A stretch of DNA of 64,000 bases from Branchiostoma belcheri (taxonomy: Eukaryota > Chordata > Leptocardii > Amphioxiformes > Branchiostomatidae). The number at the start of each line of letters is the position of its first letter. Positions within the stretch are counted from its first letter, which is position 1. Shown one piece after another: positions 15,001-22,006 of the stretch. The stretch covers positions 1,588,467 to 1,652,466 of the forward strand of contig NW_017803713.1 of the NCBI RefSeq assembly GCF_001625305.1, read 5' to 3'. Both the position numbers and the translations under genes were made by a program. The notes beneath the pieces are model-generated. The model ran no database searches. It saw only the letters and a program-made list of their open reading frames with translations, and was not told the DNA's origin.

Positions 15001-18000
15001 CACCTTCACAGAATCTATTAGATAGGCAATTAGCCTCTCAGAGAGCGAATACTCCTGAATGACGTAAATGTTACAATCTAGACTGGCTGCCCAGAAATTG
15101 ATCAGCGCAATTATGGCCTGGACAGATATAACTGAAGGCCAGCTCAAGTCATTACCTAAGTACTAGTCACCGGACTGATAACTAAATCATCATTGATTTC
15201 TTTCATACACCCATAACAATGCAAGGGAATATCTCTGATTCAATCAGTACTTTGCTTTTACAATTTTACAAGCAAGGAATAATTGAATTCATTGTTGCAG
15301 CTAAAAGACTTCTTTCTCAGCCCTTTTCTGTGTTGGACATAGGCTTCAGTGTTCGAAATACCTGTCTGCAGTCTGCAATCTGCAGATAGATTTTCAAGAT
15401 TGCAGAAGAAAAATTTATACAATCTGCAATTTTGCAGAAGGAAAAATAGGCTCCAGATTCAATAATTTTCAATTTAGCAAACTAGAACTCTCTGGCCCCA
15501 AGGACAGACAACACTCAAGGTCCTGTTTTGAAGCAACAGGAGCTTCTTCACTAATTTGCATCATCCTTGTCTTGACTCGTCTATCTTTTGTTTCCCTTTG
15601 GACTTCCAAAAATTTGTCTTCACTAATTTGCATATGAATCATTCAATAGGTCGTGCTTATAAACCTGCAATTCTCTTAGGCCGAGTTTATGTGAAGTCAC
15701 CCAAACCGCGATTCGGATAACTCACATTCCTCACATCTAGTCCACGTGCCATACATTCCTTGCAAACCGTGTCCGATCACGATTCTACGAAACTGCATTC
15801 ATTGATGTTTGATGAAAACACGCAAGGTGGCGTGTTATCAATGTCAGGGGTCAACGACCTGCTTGCTGATGCCCCCCTCCCAGCGTATCTCGGCCGAATG
15901 CCGACGTGGTCCCGCCAGAGGCAGTGAAGCTCGTCCTAGAACGGACACATTATTTGACCATTACTTCTCTTTAAGTTGCTACCACGTAAAATGTGGTATT
16001 GCATATAAATAAAGAAATATCACCCCGTTATCCATGACCAGGTGAAGTCACATTGAAATCACATTGCGTTCAGACGCAAATTGCGATGCAGGAAAACCGA
16101 TTCGAAACCACCTCTAGAAGTGGTTTGGGATCGAGGCGCTTTCAATGTGATTTGGAGCGTTCAGATGGAGCCACTTGTAACCGGCTTCGGGGTAAACCAC
16201 ATGTAAAGCGCCTTGGTTGACTTCACATAAACATGGCCTTAGTGTCACTGACGAAAGGTAGTAGTCTGACCGTTTCAGGTAGCACCAAAAAATCGTACTG
16301 TTTTTTTGTGTGTCTTTTATTAGTATGTTATGTGGAAGGATGATATGTGGGTGTGATTACTAGTACATTTAAAGGTAAGGTATTATTTTAGTTGTAGTAG
16401 CTTGTAGTGGGAGACAGCGGTGAAAGACCCGTGAAGATACTGGTTGGTGAAAGACCAGTGAAGATGCTGGTAATGATGTGCATTCATGGTTTGAGAAGGT
16501 TGTAGTATGGAGGCTGTGGAGATTTCAAATTGCAGAACAAAATTTTGACTCTTCTGCAATATTGCAGAGCACTGAAAAAAAAGTATTTCGACCACTGGGC
16601 TTTGTGAGGTGATGGTGATAGAAGCTGTAGGATTTCCATGAAAATCATTTTGTTTGGAGCAGTATAAACTATAATTAAGCTAGATGTATGCTATGGATAC
16701 ATAGAACTTTTAGCAAATACATATACAAGGATATAGACAGATGGAAAGATATACTGTCATGGTAAGAGCCTAAAGTTAAGATGCGGGCAGCTATGTCGTA
16801 ACGATAGCGCTGGGGCTGTTACTTCAACTTGTAATTTGTACAAAACCCAGGCCAGAACTATGTCAATATATTATTGTCAGCTCTGTGTGAGTTGACCCGG
16901 TTCCTTTCAATTGCTGAGCATGGACACAAAAAGGAATGCACTGTGATATCTTAATGGGTCAGCTATAAAACAGGTACAAAGTTTAACTGAAACCTGATTC
17001 CAATGAATGCAAAGCATAACCCAAATATACTGATTAACTAAATGTCTCTGATCAATATGATGTGATAATCAATGTTCAGCTTCGCCCAAATATTCAAGGA
17101 TGAACGTCCGTTTAGGCCAAGTTATGAACTACTTTGAAATTTCAGAGCAGTACTGGCCTTATATTTGAACTGCAACTTGAAGAAGCTAGTACGTACTTCA
17201 ATTTCTTGCATCTGCACCCAAAAGTGGTTTACATGTAAATCAATAAACAGGCAGTGGAGTGACGGTACAGATGTGTGACACATAGAAAACATGCATCGAT
17301 GCTGGACCTGGTCTCTCTAGGAATGCCATCTACAGCTCCATTTGGAACTTGATTCTGGCCCAGATCCAGAGGCAGCTTTAACTAAATCATTAAATGGTTT
17401 TCCTGTTGCAGGATCAACTGAGAACACAGGGTCTTATTCATTTGTCATTACTTCCAAGACATCACCATGGCTAGGTTTACGTCTAGCCCAAAATCAAATT
17501 GAGCAACTAATTGTCTGACTACTAATGGAGGGCAGATGTGAAACTTGTCAAAATAGTAGTAAGCCACAAACTGGTACTCAGAGTACACATACAGGGCTCA
17601 AAATACCCATGTGCAATATGCAAAATGCACATGATTATAATGACATGATCATAAATATAATTTTGCACATAAATTTTTCAAATTGCACCTAAAAGTTTTG
17701 CCAATGTGCAATTTTGCACGTACCTGAAAAAAAGGATTTCGAGCCCTGACGTACATGTACAAGTTACATGTGGCAACTTTCTGCTGGTGTGTTATGCCAA
17801 GGGGTGGTTATACCAGCTATACAGATACAGACAAATCTGCTTTAATTTGCCACTGACCAATCAAACTGTTGTCCTAAACATGTTTTTGCATTACAGTTGG
17901 AAGGTCTCAGAGCTGCAGTAAGAGTCCAGTATTTTCTCAAATTTGAATATGTAAACATAGTACATGTGTATGGAAGTAAAAATACTGAAATGTCACAAAT

Positions 18001-19068
18001 TTGGCAATCCTGCTATCCTGACTGGTAACTTGCGTCAACTCAGTTTGCCAAGTTCAAGCGACTCATGCCAATGGCAGAGATGACTTATACACATGCCTCA
18101 CTAGAACAACATCCTGACAGGTCCTCAGATACTAGTAGTCTGTCACCTACCTCACCAGTCACCACCTGCCATTTTTAATATTATCACTAATCGCTTTTGC
18201 AGATTTTTTTCCATCAGTCTTGTCAGATTCTAAATTATTTCTTTAAACATTAACGTTAAATATTTAATGAGGAATTTTATTCCCTTGAAACATGTCAACA
18301 GGTTATATTTTTCAGGCTGTTGAGCTGTATCCTGTCTGGAGTAGAGAATAAATGTTCATTCGAAGTTGTTGTGTTGTCATGGTTGCGGATCAATAAAGCA
18401 CACAACACTAACTTAACATAAGTACAAGATGTCTGAACAAGATGTGGGTGCAAACAGTACTACAGACCTGCTTCAAAAATAAATAGTATTTGTCTAGAAG
18501 AAACTAAAACATTTTCTCCAAAAGCAACAAAAGACTGATCAGCAGTCTCTCTTCTGTTCCGTGTTCATGCTGTTGTTGTGTCCTAACTTGTTCACACTTG
18601 ATATATTTCACTTGTTGCTTGCACTAGTCACTGACACTCAAAATGCAAATGAGTTAATCACATCACTTAATTTATATAACGTTACATCACGCCACCTTTA
18701 CCTTGCTAAGGTACCGTGTGTTTCTGTATCTGAATGTACAGTCTAAAACCAGTGTGTTTGCCTACCCAGCAGCACTAGCCGTCCTGTGGAAGCCCGACGT
18801 GCTGGTCTGTCTGCTCCGGCCTGACGTGGAGTAGAGAGAGTGCCGTTTGCTCCCGGAACTCTCCCGATCTTTCCCCGCAGCCGCCACAGCTCCGTTCTCT
18901 GCGCATTCAACACTAATCGTCGGCGTTACCTGGCCAAAACAAACGCAGAGTGTTGGGGCGCTTATTCATGATATTGTGACGTACCTTTGCTGAATATTCG
19001 TAGCGAGGATGACGACAGAATAACCAGGGGGTACTACCTACCAGCTGAACTGTTCCATTGTCCGCCAT
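1..19068 (-). CDS. Unidentified multi-exon protein gene (locus span, partial)
   Basis: A minus-strand gene is inferred from a series of short open frames bounded by AG acceptors and GT donors. It starts with ATGGCGGAC at 19,068 and runs past the left edge. The best exons are 18,766-18,929 (Ser/Arg/Thr-rich, 54 codons), 15,004-15,117 (38 codons, helical and hydrophobic) and 10,599-10,701 (34 codons, acidic end). Phases agree along the chain 15,004 > 13,801 > 13,622 > 13,392 > 10,599 > 7,062, and along 3,222 > 2,474 > 1,699 > 1,587. I do not recognise the protein. The middle part, with pieces such as FWAASLDCNIYVIQEYSLSE and YEELTKFLIVFCDEG, resembles helical-repeat (ARM/HEAT-like) proteins in composition only. 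Exons are certainly missing from this model, for example between 18.7 and 15.1 kb, and the left-hand chain could belong to a second gene. Confidence 0.55.
771..802 (-). CDS. Minus-strand gene, tentative 32-bp exon
   Basis: After AAAGCCCAG, 32 bp read QVYVEVLDAK in phase 1 and end in phase 0 at GTAAAA. This fits the phase of the segment at 1-39. Confidence 0.3.
1587..1640 (-). CDS. Minus-strand gene, internal exon
   Basis: The acceptor GCCTTTCCAG and the strong donor ACAG|GTACGT enclose 54 bp. In phase 2 it reads GEYFMFGHGAVAEMYSY with AG left over. Another frame is also open across the exon, so the choice rests on phase agreement with 1,699-1,778. Confidence 0.45.
1699..1778 (-). CDS. Minus-strand gene, internal exon
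   Basis: The acceptor GCTGTATTTCAG precedes 26 codons (YDQYGHHFPLKLKLFSGLQA, then ALPLAH) and two bases before GTATAT. Phase 0 in, phase 2 out. The next exon begins 58 bp further on, an unusually short intron, so the boundary is tentative. Confidence 0.45.
2474..2555 (-). CDS. Minus-strand gene, internal exon
   Basis: An excellent acceptor (GAGTCTCCTTATTTCAG) starts 82 bp entered in phase 2, with 27 codons (QIHPMVTRNRHIVIEYNSFE, then RDCALFS) ending in phase 0 at GTACGG. It joins in phase with the exon at 1,699-1,778. The protein family is not recognised. Confidence 0.5.
3222..3271 (-). CDS. Minus-strand gene, tentative exon
   Basis: Fifty bases after AAGGCAGACAG read VLTSMEHPEKGASAFV and leave two bases (CA) before GTATCT, joining in phase to the exon at 2,555 to give Gln. 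An alternative acceptor four bases upstream (AAGGCAG) would add one codon. The acceptor lacks a clean pyrimidine tract. Confidence 0.35.
3276..7061. other. Probable intron sequence, no clear exon
   Basis: AT-rich sequence with scattered short open frames. Two possible minus-strand exon-like segments (about 4,090-4,150 and 5,545-5,597) have open frames but ambiguous phase or poor splice sites, so they are not called. No repeat family was recognised. Confidence 0.4.
7062..7094 (-). CDS. Unidentified minus-strand gene, tentative 33-bp exon
   Basis: A strong donor, CACAG|GTAAGG, closes a 33-bp phase-0 exon (EDGERWGGVTQ) that begins after GCTGCCAG. It fits in phase after the exon at 10,599. The short length keeps confidence low. 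Confidence 0.35.
9559..9637. repeat. 79-bp hairpin (first of two adjacent foldbacks)
   Basis: CAATACAGGTGAAGACTTTT at 9,559 is the reverse complement of the segment ending at 9,637, with arms of about 33 bp and a few indels in the A/T run. The loop is about 14 nt. It abuts a second, longer hairpin sharing its last base. Confidence 0.85.
9637..9777. repeat. 141-bp near-perfect hairpin (second foldback)
   Basis: The arm beginning GATGGGCAACATCTGTTTAC at 9,637 recurs inverted and ends at 9,777. Over roughly 57 bp I count only a handful of differences, with a loop of roughly 25-30 nt. Arms this intact suggest a young MITE or a selected structure. No clear target-site duplication was found. Confidence 0.9.
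10599..10701 (-). CDS. Unidentified minus-strand gene, internal exon (acidic C-terminal half)
   Basis: The acceptor GTTTTGTCAATCACAG and the GAG|GTATGA donor enclose 103 bp that enter in phase 2 and leave in phase 0. The 34 codons read KYEELTKFLIVFCDEGESC and then turn Glu/Lys/Pro rich, ending PPVKRCE. Both neighbouring phases fit (13,392 upstream, 7,062 downstream). Glu codons use GAA and GAG evenly and there is no similarity to any repeat in the window. The product is unknown. Confidence 0.65.
13392..13448 (-). CDS. Unidentified minus-strand gene, internal exon with strong donor
   Basis: The donor AAGAG|GTAAGG at 13,391 is strong. In phase 2 the exon reads KADISCTMEQYRYADMAK and ends in AG, which joins in frame to the exon at 10,701. 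The acceptor (CTTCCATCAAG) is only fair. An internal ATG (13,424-13,426) in a caccATGG context could instead be a start codon for a shorter product. Confidence 0.5.
13468..13575 (-). other. Overlapping candidate exon, open frame of 35 codons
   Basis: A pyrimidine-rich acceptor (CTTCTCTCCCTGCTAAAG), 108 bp of open frame (contains VLTIRPTICIAGFMMGSD) and a CAG|GTAACT donor make a good-looking exon, phase 1 in and out. It ends 19 bp before the acceptor of the 13,392-13,448 exon, so both cannot be used in one transcript. Read through, the two are in the same frame and separated by one TGA. It may be an alternative exon or chance. Confidence 0.3.
13622..13650 (-). CDS. Unidentified minus-strand gene, tentative 29-bp micro-exon
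   Basis: This 29-bp segment lies between GGTGTTGTGACAG and a good GTGAGG donor. Only phase 0 is open (IVDGVVAVI), leaving phase 2, which matches the acceptor at 13,449. It is too short to be convincing alone. Confidence 0.35.
13801..13860 (-). CDS. Unidentified minus-strand gene, tentative exon
   Basis: The acceptor ATATCTTTATGCAG precedes 20 open codons (SQAFHVQLYSVLSTVAFEIE), phase 0 in and out if GTTATC is the donor. The frame stays open for ten more codons, so the donor could instead be GTGATT nine bases further on. It was accepted because phase fits the exon at 15,004 and the micro-exon at 13,622; the donor is weak. Confidence 0.4.
14632..14953. mobile_element. hAT-like MITE with CATTA duplication
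   Basis: The 322-bp element is bounded by inverted termini CAGGGTTGGACAAG and CTTGTCCAACCCTG and flanked by CATTA on both sides (14,627-14,631 and 14,954-14,958). The interior repeats the motif GGGCAAGT several times in both orientations. CAG-start termini are typical of hAT elements; a 5-bp rather than 8-bp duplication points to a hAT subgroup or related family. No coding capacity. Confidence 0.85.
15004..15117 (-). CDS. Unidentified minus-strand gene, internal exon (helical, hydrophobic)
   Basis: This is a 114-bp exon, phase 0 on both sides, between the acceptor TTATATCTGTCCAG and a GTGACA donor. The 38 codons read AIIALINFWAASLDC then NIYVIQEYSLSERLI and end YLIDSVK, with the amphipathic look of helical-repeat proteins. 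A hAT-like MITE ends only 50 bp beyond the donor (at 14,953) and a larger element starts 230 bp upstream, so the exon sits in a narrow gap between insertions. Confidence 0.7.
15347..16597. mobile_element. hAT-like non-autonomous element, 1.25 kb, with nested insertion
   Basis: Termini CAGTGTTCGAAATAC and GTATTTCGACCACTG are inverted copies, flanked by GGCTT (15,342-15,346 and 16,598-16,602), a 5-bp duplication. The ends are rich in TGCAGA/CTGCAA motifs. The middle is interrupted by a separate TTA-flanked element at 15,679-16,238; without it the host element is about 690 bp. No transposase frame. Confidence 0.85.
15679..16238. mobile_element. PIF/Harbinger-like MITE nested in the hAT-like element
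   Basis: The ends GGCCGAGTTTATGTGAAGTCA and its inverted counterpart TGACTTCACATAAACATGGCC are flanked by TTA on each side (15,676-15,678 and 16,239-16,241). A 3-bp TWA duplication is the Harbinger signature. The right half has more inverted and direct copies of GAAGTCA and TCAATGTGATTT. No open frame of note. Confidence 0.8.
17592..17748. mobile_element. Short hAT-like MITE
   Basis: A 157-bp element with inverted ends CAGGGCTCAAAATACC and GGATTTCGAGCCCTG. The interior repeats TTTTGCAC and GTGCAAT in both orientations. No exact target duplication is visible (ACATA against ACGTA). Confidence 0.7.
17782..17833. repeat. Dispersed repeat fragment, copy 1
   Basis: TGCTGGTGTGTTATGCCAAG and the following GGTTATACCAGCTATAC match 21,332-21,380 at most positions in the same orientation. 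This is a short piece of a dispersed family whose full extent is not visible. Confidence 0.65.
18766..18929 (-). CDS. Unidentified minus-strand gene, exon 2 (Ser/Thr/Arg-rich N-terminal region)
   Basis: The acceptor TTTGTTTTGGCCAG is followed by 54 open codons and two bases (phase 2 out) before a GTAGGC donor. The peptide starts VTPTISVECAENGAVAAAGK and then becomes Ser, Thr and Arg rich, with basophilic phosphosite-like motifs (KRHSLYS, GRSRQTS, FHRTASA). This composition is typical of a disordered regulatory N-terminus. GC content is well above the surrounding introns. The product is not recognised. Confidence 0.65.
19042..19068 (-). CDS. Unidentified minus-strand gene, first coding exon (start codon)
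   Basis: Read on the minus strand, ATG GCG GAC begins nine codons (MADNGTVQL) that end at a GTAGGT donor. A second possible donor, AAAG|GTACGT, lies 57 bp downstream at 18,985 and would add 19 in-frame codons, but the following intron would then be only 55 bp. Both choices leave phase 0, which fits the next exon. The start was chosen because the following exon is strongly coding and joins in phase, and because the AAAATGGCGG context is typical of CpG-rich animal promoters. Confidence 0.55.
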
Positions 19069-19110
19069 TTTAAGTGACGTCTCAGTCTGGTGAACTTTGA
19101 CCAGTTATCC
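19069..19110 (-). promoter_or_regulatory. Probable promoter start region of the minus-strand gene
   Basis: The start codon context AAAATGGCGGAC resembles the TISU/YY1 element seen in animal genes with very short 5' UTRs. Next to it is a CRE-like half site (TGACGTCT at the 19,075 region). No TATA box is seen. The transcription start is probably within tens of bases of the ATG; this is inference. Confidence 0.4.
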
Positions 19111-19727
19111 TTATAGACGTTAAAGGTGCTCAGTACGTCTCGGTGGCGGGAACACTTTGATTCAAAAACCGGCGGTAAAGCTATCAAAAGATGTGACACA
19201 TCAAGTGTACGGTGTCTGTGTGTTTTCTTTGAAAGATGTTAGTTTTACATCTCAGACATAGTCGACGTTGAACTGAAGGTTGTTGCGTTTTTAAATGAAA
19301 GTCGACAGGTGGCATGGATGAGAGGCACTTTCTCTTCAAGCAGATATGTTGGGAGGGAAGATTGTGAAGTTTTTTAACTGCCCTGTTCCTCTGACACATT
19401 AGCCTCTACCAGGCACCGCGGATCGCTGGAAAAATAGTAGAAATTGGCCGAAATAAAGGGATGGTATACCAGAGAAGATCCAGGGCCATAGAAGCTCCAA
19501 TTTGCGACCCCGTGGATTGAGATCTTTATGTGTCAGAAAATGCTGCCATCCTCCCTTCTTAGACTTGCTAAAAATGTCATTTTGCAAACATTGTAATAAT
19601 CTATAATGTTTAACGTTACTCTTAGATGACAGTCCATTACTAACTTCGCCAAGAAGGTTATGTTTTCAGAGGCGTTCGTGTGTGTGTCCGTCCGTCCGTC
19701 CGTCCGTCCGTCTGTAAACACGATAAC

Positions 19728-19729
<2 letters not shown>

Positions 19730-19762
<33 letters not shown>

Positions 19763-20471
19763 TTTATTGCGCAACAATTGCAATGGATACAATGTATGGC
19801 AAGTGTTTAAATCAAAAGATAACAACAATACTAAAATCTACTTCTAGATACCTTATTCTAACGCTACCCTATAATTGTGCGTGATGAATTATACAATATA
19901 TATGGAACATGGATACAATGTTAACATCAGTTCAAGGTGTCACAGATGATATTGTTTCTTTTCCGAAGAGCAGAGGATATGAATTGGCCCATAAACAAGG
20001 ATATTGGTTCAGGACATGACATCAGTAAATTAAAAGTATCTGAGCTTGTCTTAGGTAAGGTAATGTTTGAGTTACGTGAAATCATATTCATAAGTGTCAA
20101 CCTTTCTTCAGTATACATGGGACAAGATAATAAAAAGTGAAATTCATCTTCAACAGTATGTTTACATGTAGGACAGCGTCTCTGAGTGGCTGGTACATTC
20201 TTATAACGACCTTTTTCTATTTCTAAACAATGTGCACTGATTCGCAGTTTGGTTATGTTAGCAACAAATGATTTGTTTTGGATTGATGAAAGGTACTTCT
20301 CAAAAGTGAAGTCCGTTTTGAATTTAGAATAGGTTTGCAGTTTATTGTAATTTCTTATTTCTTGCCTCCAGCCAGAAACAAACGTGTCTTTCAGACGTTG
20401 TTTGAACACGTTTCCAAAATGCTTGGCGTCAACTGTTGGGTTTAGCCAAACATTTTGAAAACCGTGTCTAC
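19730..20471 (-). mobile_element. 5'-truncated non-LTR retrotransposon inserted in the MITE
   Basis: The insertion is flanked by a 7-bp duplication, ATAACTT (19,723-19,729 and 20,472-20,478). Read on the minus strand it encodes the C-terminal end of a reverse-transcriptase protein and then a short 3' UTR ending in a (GATT)n tail, seen on the plus strand as (TCAA)n at 19,730-19,761. A truncated 5' end, short direct repeats and a simple-repeat tail are the marks of target-primed reverse transcription. The tail type suggests a CR1/L2/Jockey-like clade. Confidence 0.85.
19927..20471 (-). pseudogene. C-terminal fragment of non-LTR retrotransposon ORF2
   Basis: About 180 codons remain open to a stop at 19,927. 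Features include FVSGWRQEIRNYNKL, KLRISAHCLEIEKGRY and a zinc-finger-like CPTCKHTVEDEFHFLLSC, the CxxC-x(n)-H-x(4)-C pattern found after the reverse transcriptase domain in many non-LTR elements. The open frame continues upstream to an ATG at 20,784, but that part is host MITE sequence read through the junction and is not retrotransposon protein. Polymerase and endonuclease domains are absent, so it cannot move by itself. Confidence 0.8.
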
Positions 20472-21035
20472 ATAACTTGAGAAGGCCTTGATGGATTGTT
20501 TTGATACATGTACTTGGTAGGTGGGTAGGTCTTAATGAGACCTCAAAATGATTAGATTTTGGGCCCCCTAGCGGCTTGTTATGGTACTGCAGCTGAACTT
20601 CCGGTTTTGATATCTCATGATCTAAACATGCTAGGGTGACGAAATTTGGATGGTAGGTAGCTCTTGTGCTGGGGAAGAAATGACGTGAGTTTGGGCCCCC
20701 TAGAGGCTTGCTCTGGAACTGCAGGACTATCTGTTTGAAAATATCCAAAGAGCATAACTCAAGAAGCGGTTGACGGATCGTCATGATTTTGGGTATGCAG
20801 GTAGCTTACGCGATGCTTAATATAATTATGTAACAATTATGCAAATCTGATGTAATTTGCATAATTTATGGGAAAATTCTATAAATCATCTGCATTCCAT
20901 CATAGGACTATGAAGCTTGTGACATTGCTAATTGAGAACGAGATAAACACAGGCAGATATTGATTATGTAAAAAAAAGACTTAATTTGCACAATTAATGA
21001 GAAAATGTTATTATTCTGTAATGATAACAAGCCGT

Positions 21036-21277
21036 GGGGTCGTGTGGCGTGGCGGCAGAGTGCTCGACTCTGAACCTAGAGGTCCCGGGTTCGAGTCCTA
21101 ACATGCCACCGATCTTGTGCCCTTGGGAAAGGCACTTTACACGACTTTCCTCACTTCGCTCAGGTGAAAATGAGTCCCCTGTGTTGGTGGCGGCATTAAT
21201 TTAAGTTTGAAAAACTTGAGTGTGCCGTCACCACGTCTTGTGATTACATGTTGGAAATTATATTTTTAAAAAAAAAC
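21036..21277 (+). mobile_element. tRNA-derived SINE
   Basis: The 242-bp element begins with an A-box-like GTGGCGTGGCGGCAGAGTG, has a perfect B box GGTTCGAGTCC (21,089-21,099) and a tRNA-like CCACC end, then a central part (CCTTGGGAAAGGCACTTTAC) and an A-rich tail. It is flanked by a 10-bp duplication, AACAAGCCGT (21,026-21,035 and 21,278-21,287). It would be transcribed by RNA polymerase III and mobilised by a partner LINE. The central segment resembles conserved cores of animal SINEs. Confidence 0.85.
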
Positions 21278-21331
21278 AACAAGCCGTTCGGTGTGATACA
21301 CCTAGCTGCCGCCGTGCCGCGTGCCTGCGAA

Positions 21332-21380
21332 GCTGGTGTGTTACGCCGAAGGGCGGTTATACCGGCTATACCGATACAGA
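21332..21380. repeat. Dispersed repeat fragment, copy 2
   Basis: GCTGGTGTGTTACGCCGAAG and GGTTATACCGGCTATACCGA correspond to 17,782-17,833. GC-rich flanks (GCTGCCGCCGTGCCGCGTGC) probably belong to the same unit. Confidence 0.6.
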
Positions 21381-21522
21381 TGTTCGTGTCTTCTCCCAGA
21401 GGAACTACAGCGAAGATAATTAACTTTACACTTTTTTCGGCATGTCTGGTCTGGTGAGGTGGCTGATAACCGTAGTACTAGTAGTTTCCGTCAGAGACGC
21501 ATTTAGAGACTGGGCAAATTGT

Positions 21523-21698
21523 TAGCCTCCTGTGACCCCAGGCCCCGCGGCGGTGGGGAAGAGTTTTTACGCGTTATTTTAATATAGCCGTCCATCCGTG
21601 GGCGGAATGGAACCTTCTCTCGGCGGCTATGTAGGATGGCTGGCAAGTAACGCGTTAAAAACTCTTCCCCACTGCCGCGGGGCCTGCACAGCAGGCTA
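21523..21698. mobile_element. Long palindromic foldback element with 9-bp duplication (MULE-like)
   Basis: Almost the whole 176-bp element is an inverted repeat. TAGCCTCCTGTG at the left pairs with CACAGCAGGCTA at the right, and the arms continue through GGCCCCGCGGCGGTGGGGAA and GAGTTTTTACGCGTTA. The direct repeat GCAAATTGT flanks it (21,514-21,522 and 21,699-21,707). A 9-bp duplication with long terminal inverted repeats fits a non-autonomous Mutator-like element; no protein is encoded. Confidence 0.85.
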
Positions 21699-22006
21699 GC
21701 AAATTGTCTTGCGGCTACTTAGGGTGAATAATTTCAAAGCCTAGTAGAGGGGTTAGCTTGCCGGAGAAGTCCGCCTAACCATGTCGGGAGTAATCTCGCG
21801 TTGGCCGAACTTATGCACATTCACTGTGATGCATGAACAATACCGATCAGTGACAAATAGAAGAAGCCATTTGGCCCTGTCATTGGCAAAATTTGGGTAT
21901 CAGAACCCCCTAGATGCACTACCACGTGTCTCCGCGTGATGTCTCTCTGAAAGTTGATCAACTCCACCAGGGCATTTACTTTGCCTGTCAGGCCGTCATA
22001 TGCCCG

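Larger units (their letters stand above)
19643..21025. mobile_element. TA-flanked MITE, copy 1 (interrupted and truncated)
   Basis: The end TAACTTCGCCAAGAAGGTTA at 19,641 matches the terminus of the intact copy at 35,042-35,967 in inverse orientation. A (GTCC)n run follows. The MITE sequence stops at 19,729, is replaced by a retrotransposon insertion, and resumes at 20,472 with segments containing GCCCCCTAGCGGCTTG twice. Similarity to copy 2 ends near 21,025, just before a SINE, so the second terminus is missing. Confidence 0.8.

Noticed and set aside
17340..17430. Minus-strand open segment containing DPATGKPFNDLVKAASGSG
   Set aside because: It looks coding and has a fair acceptor, but no acceptable donor or phase match was found, so it is not called an exon.
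18185..18245. Minus-strand open segment rich in Lys and Ser (contains SDKTDGKKSAKAISDN)
   Set aside because: Acceptor and donor are both poor and phases do not fit the neighbouring exons.
20472..20784. N-terminal third of a 285-codon minus-strand frame
   Set aside because: It is MITE sequence, shared with 35,600-35,880, fused by insertion to the retrotransposon frame; not a protein domain.
21036..21110. Possible functional tRNA gene
   Set aside because: The A box region and stem pairing are too diverged, and the unit has a SINE body, tail and target duplication.
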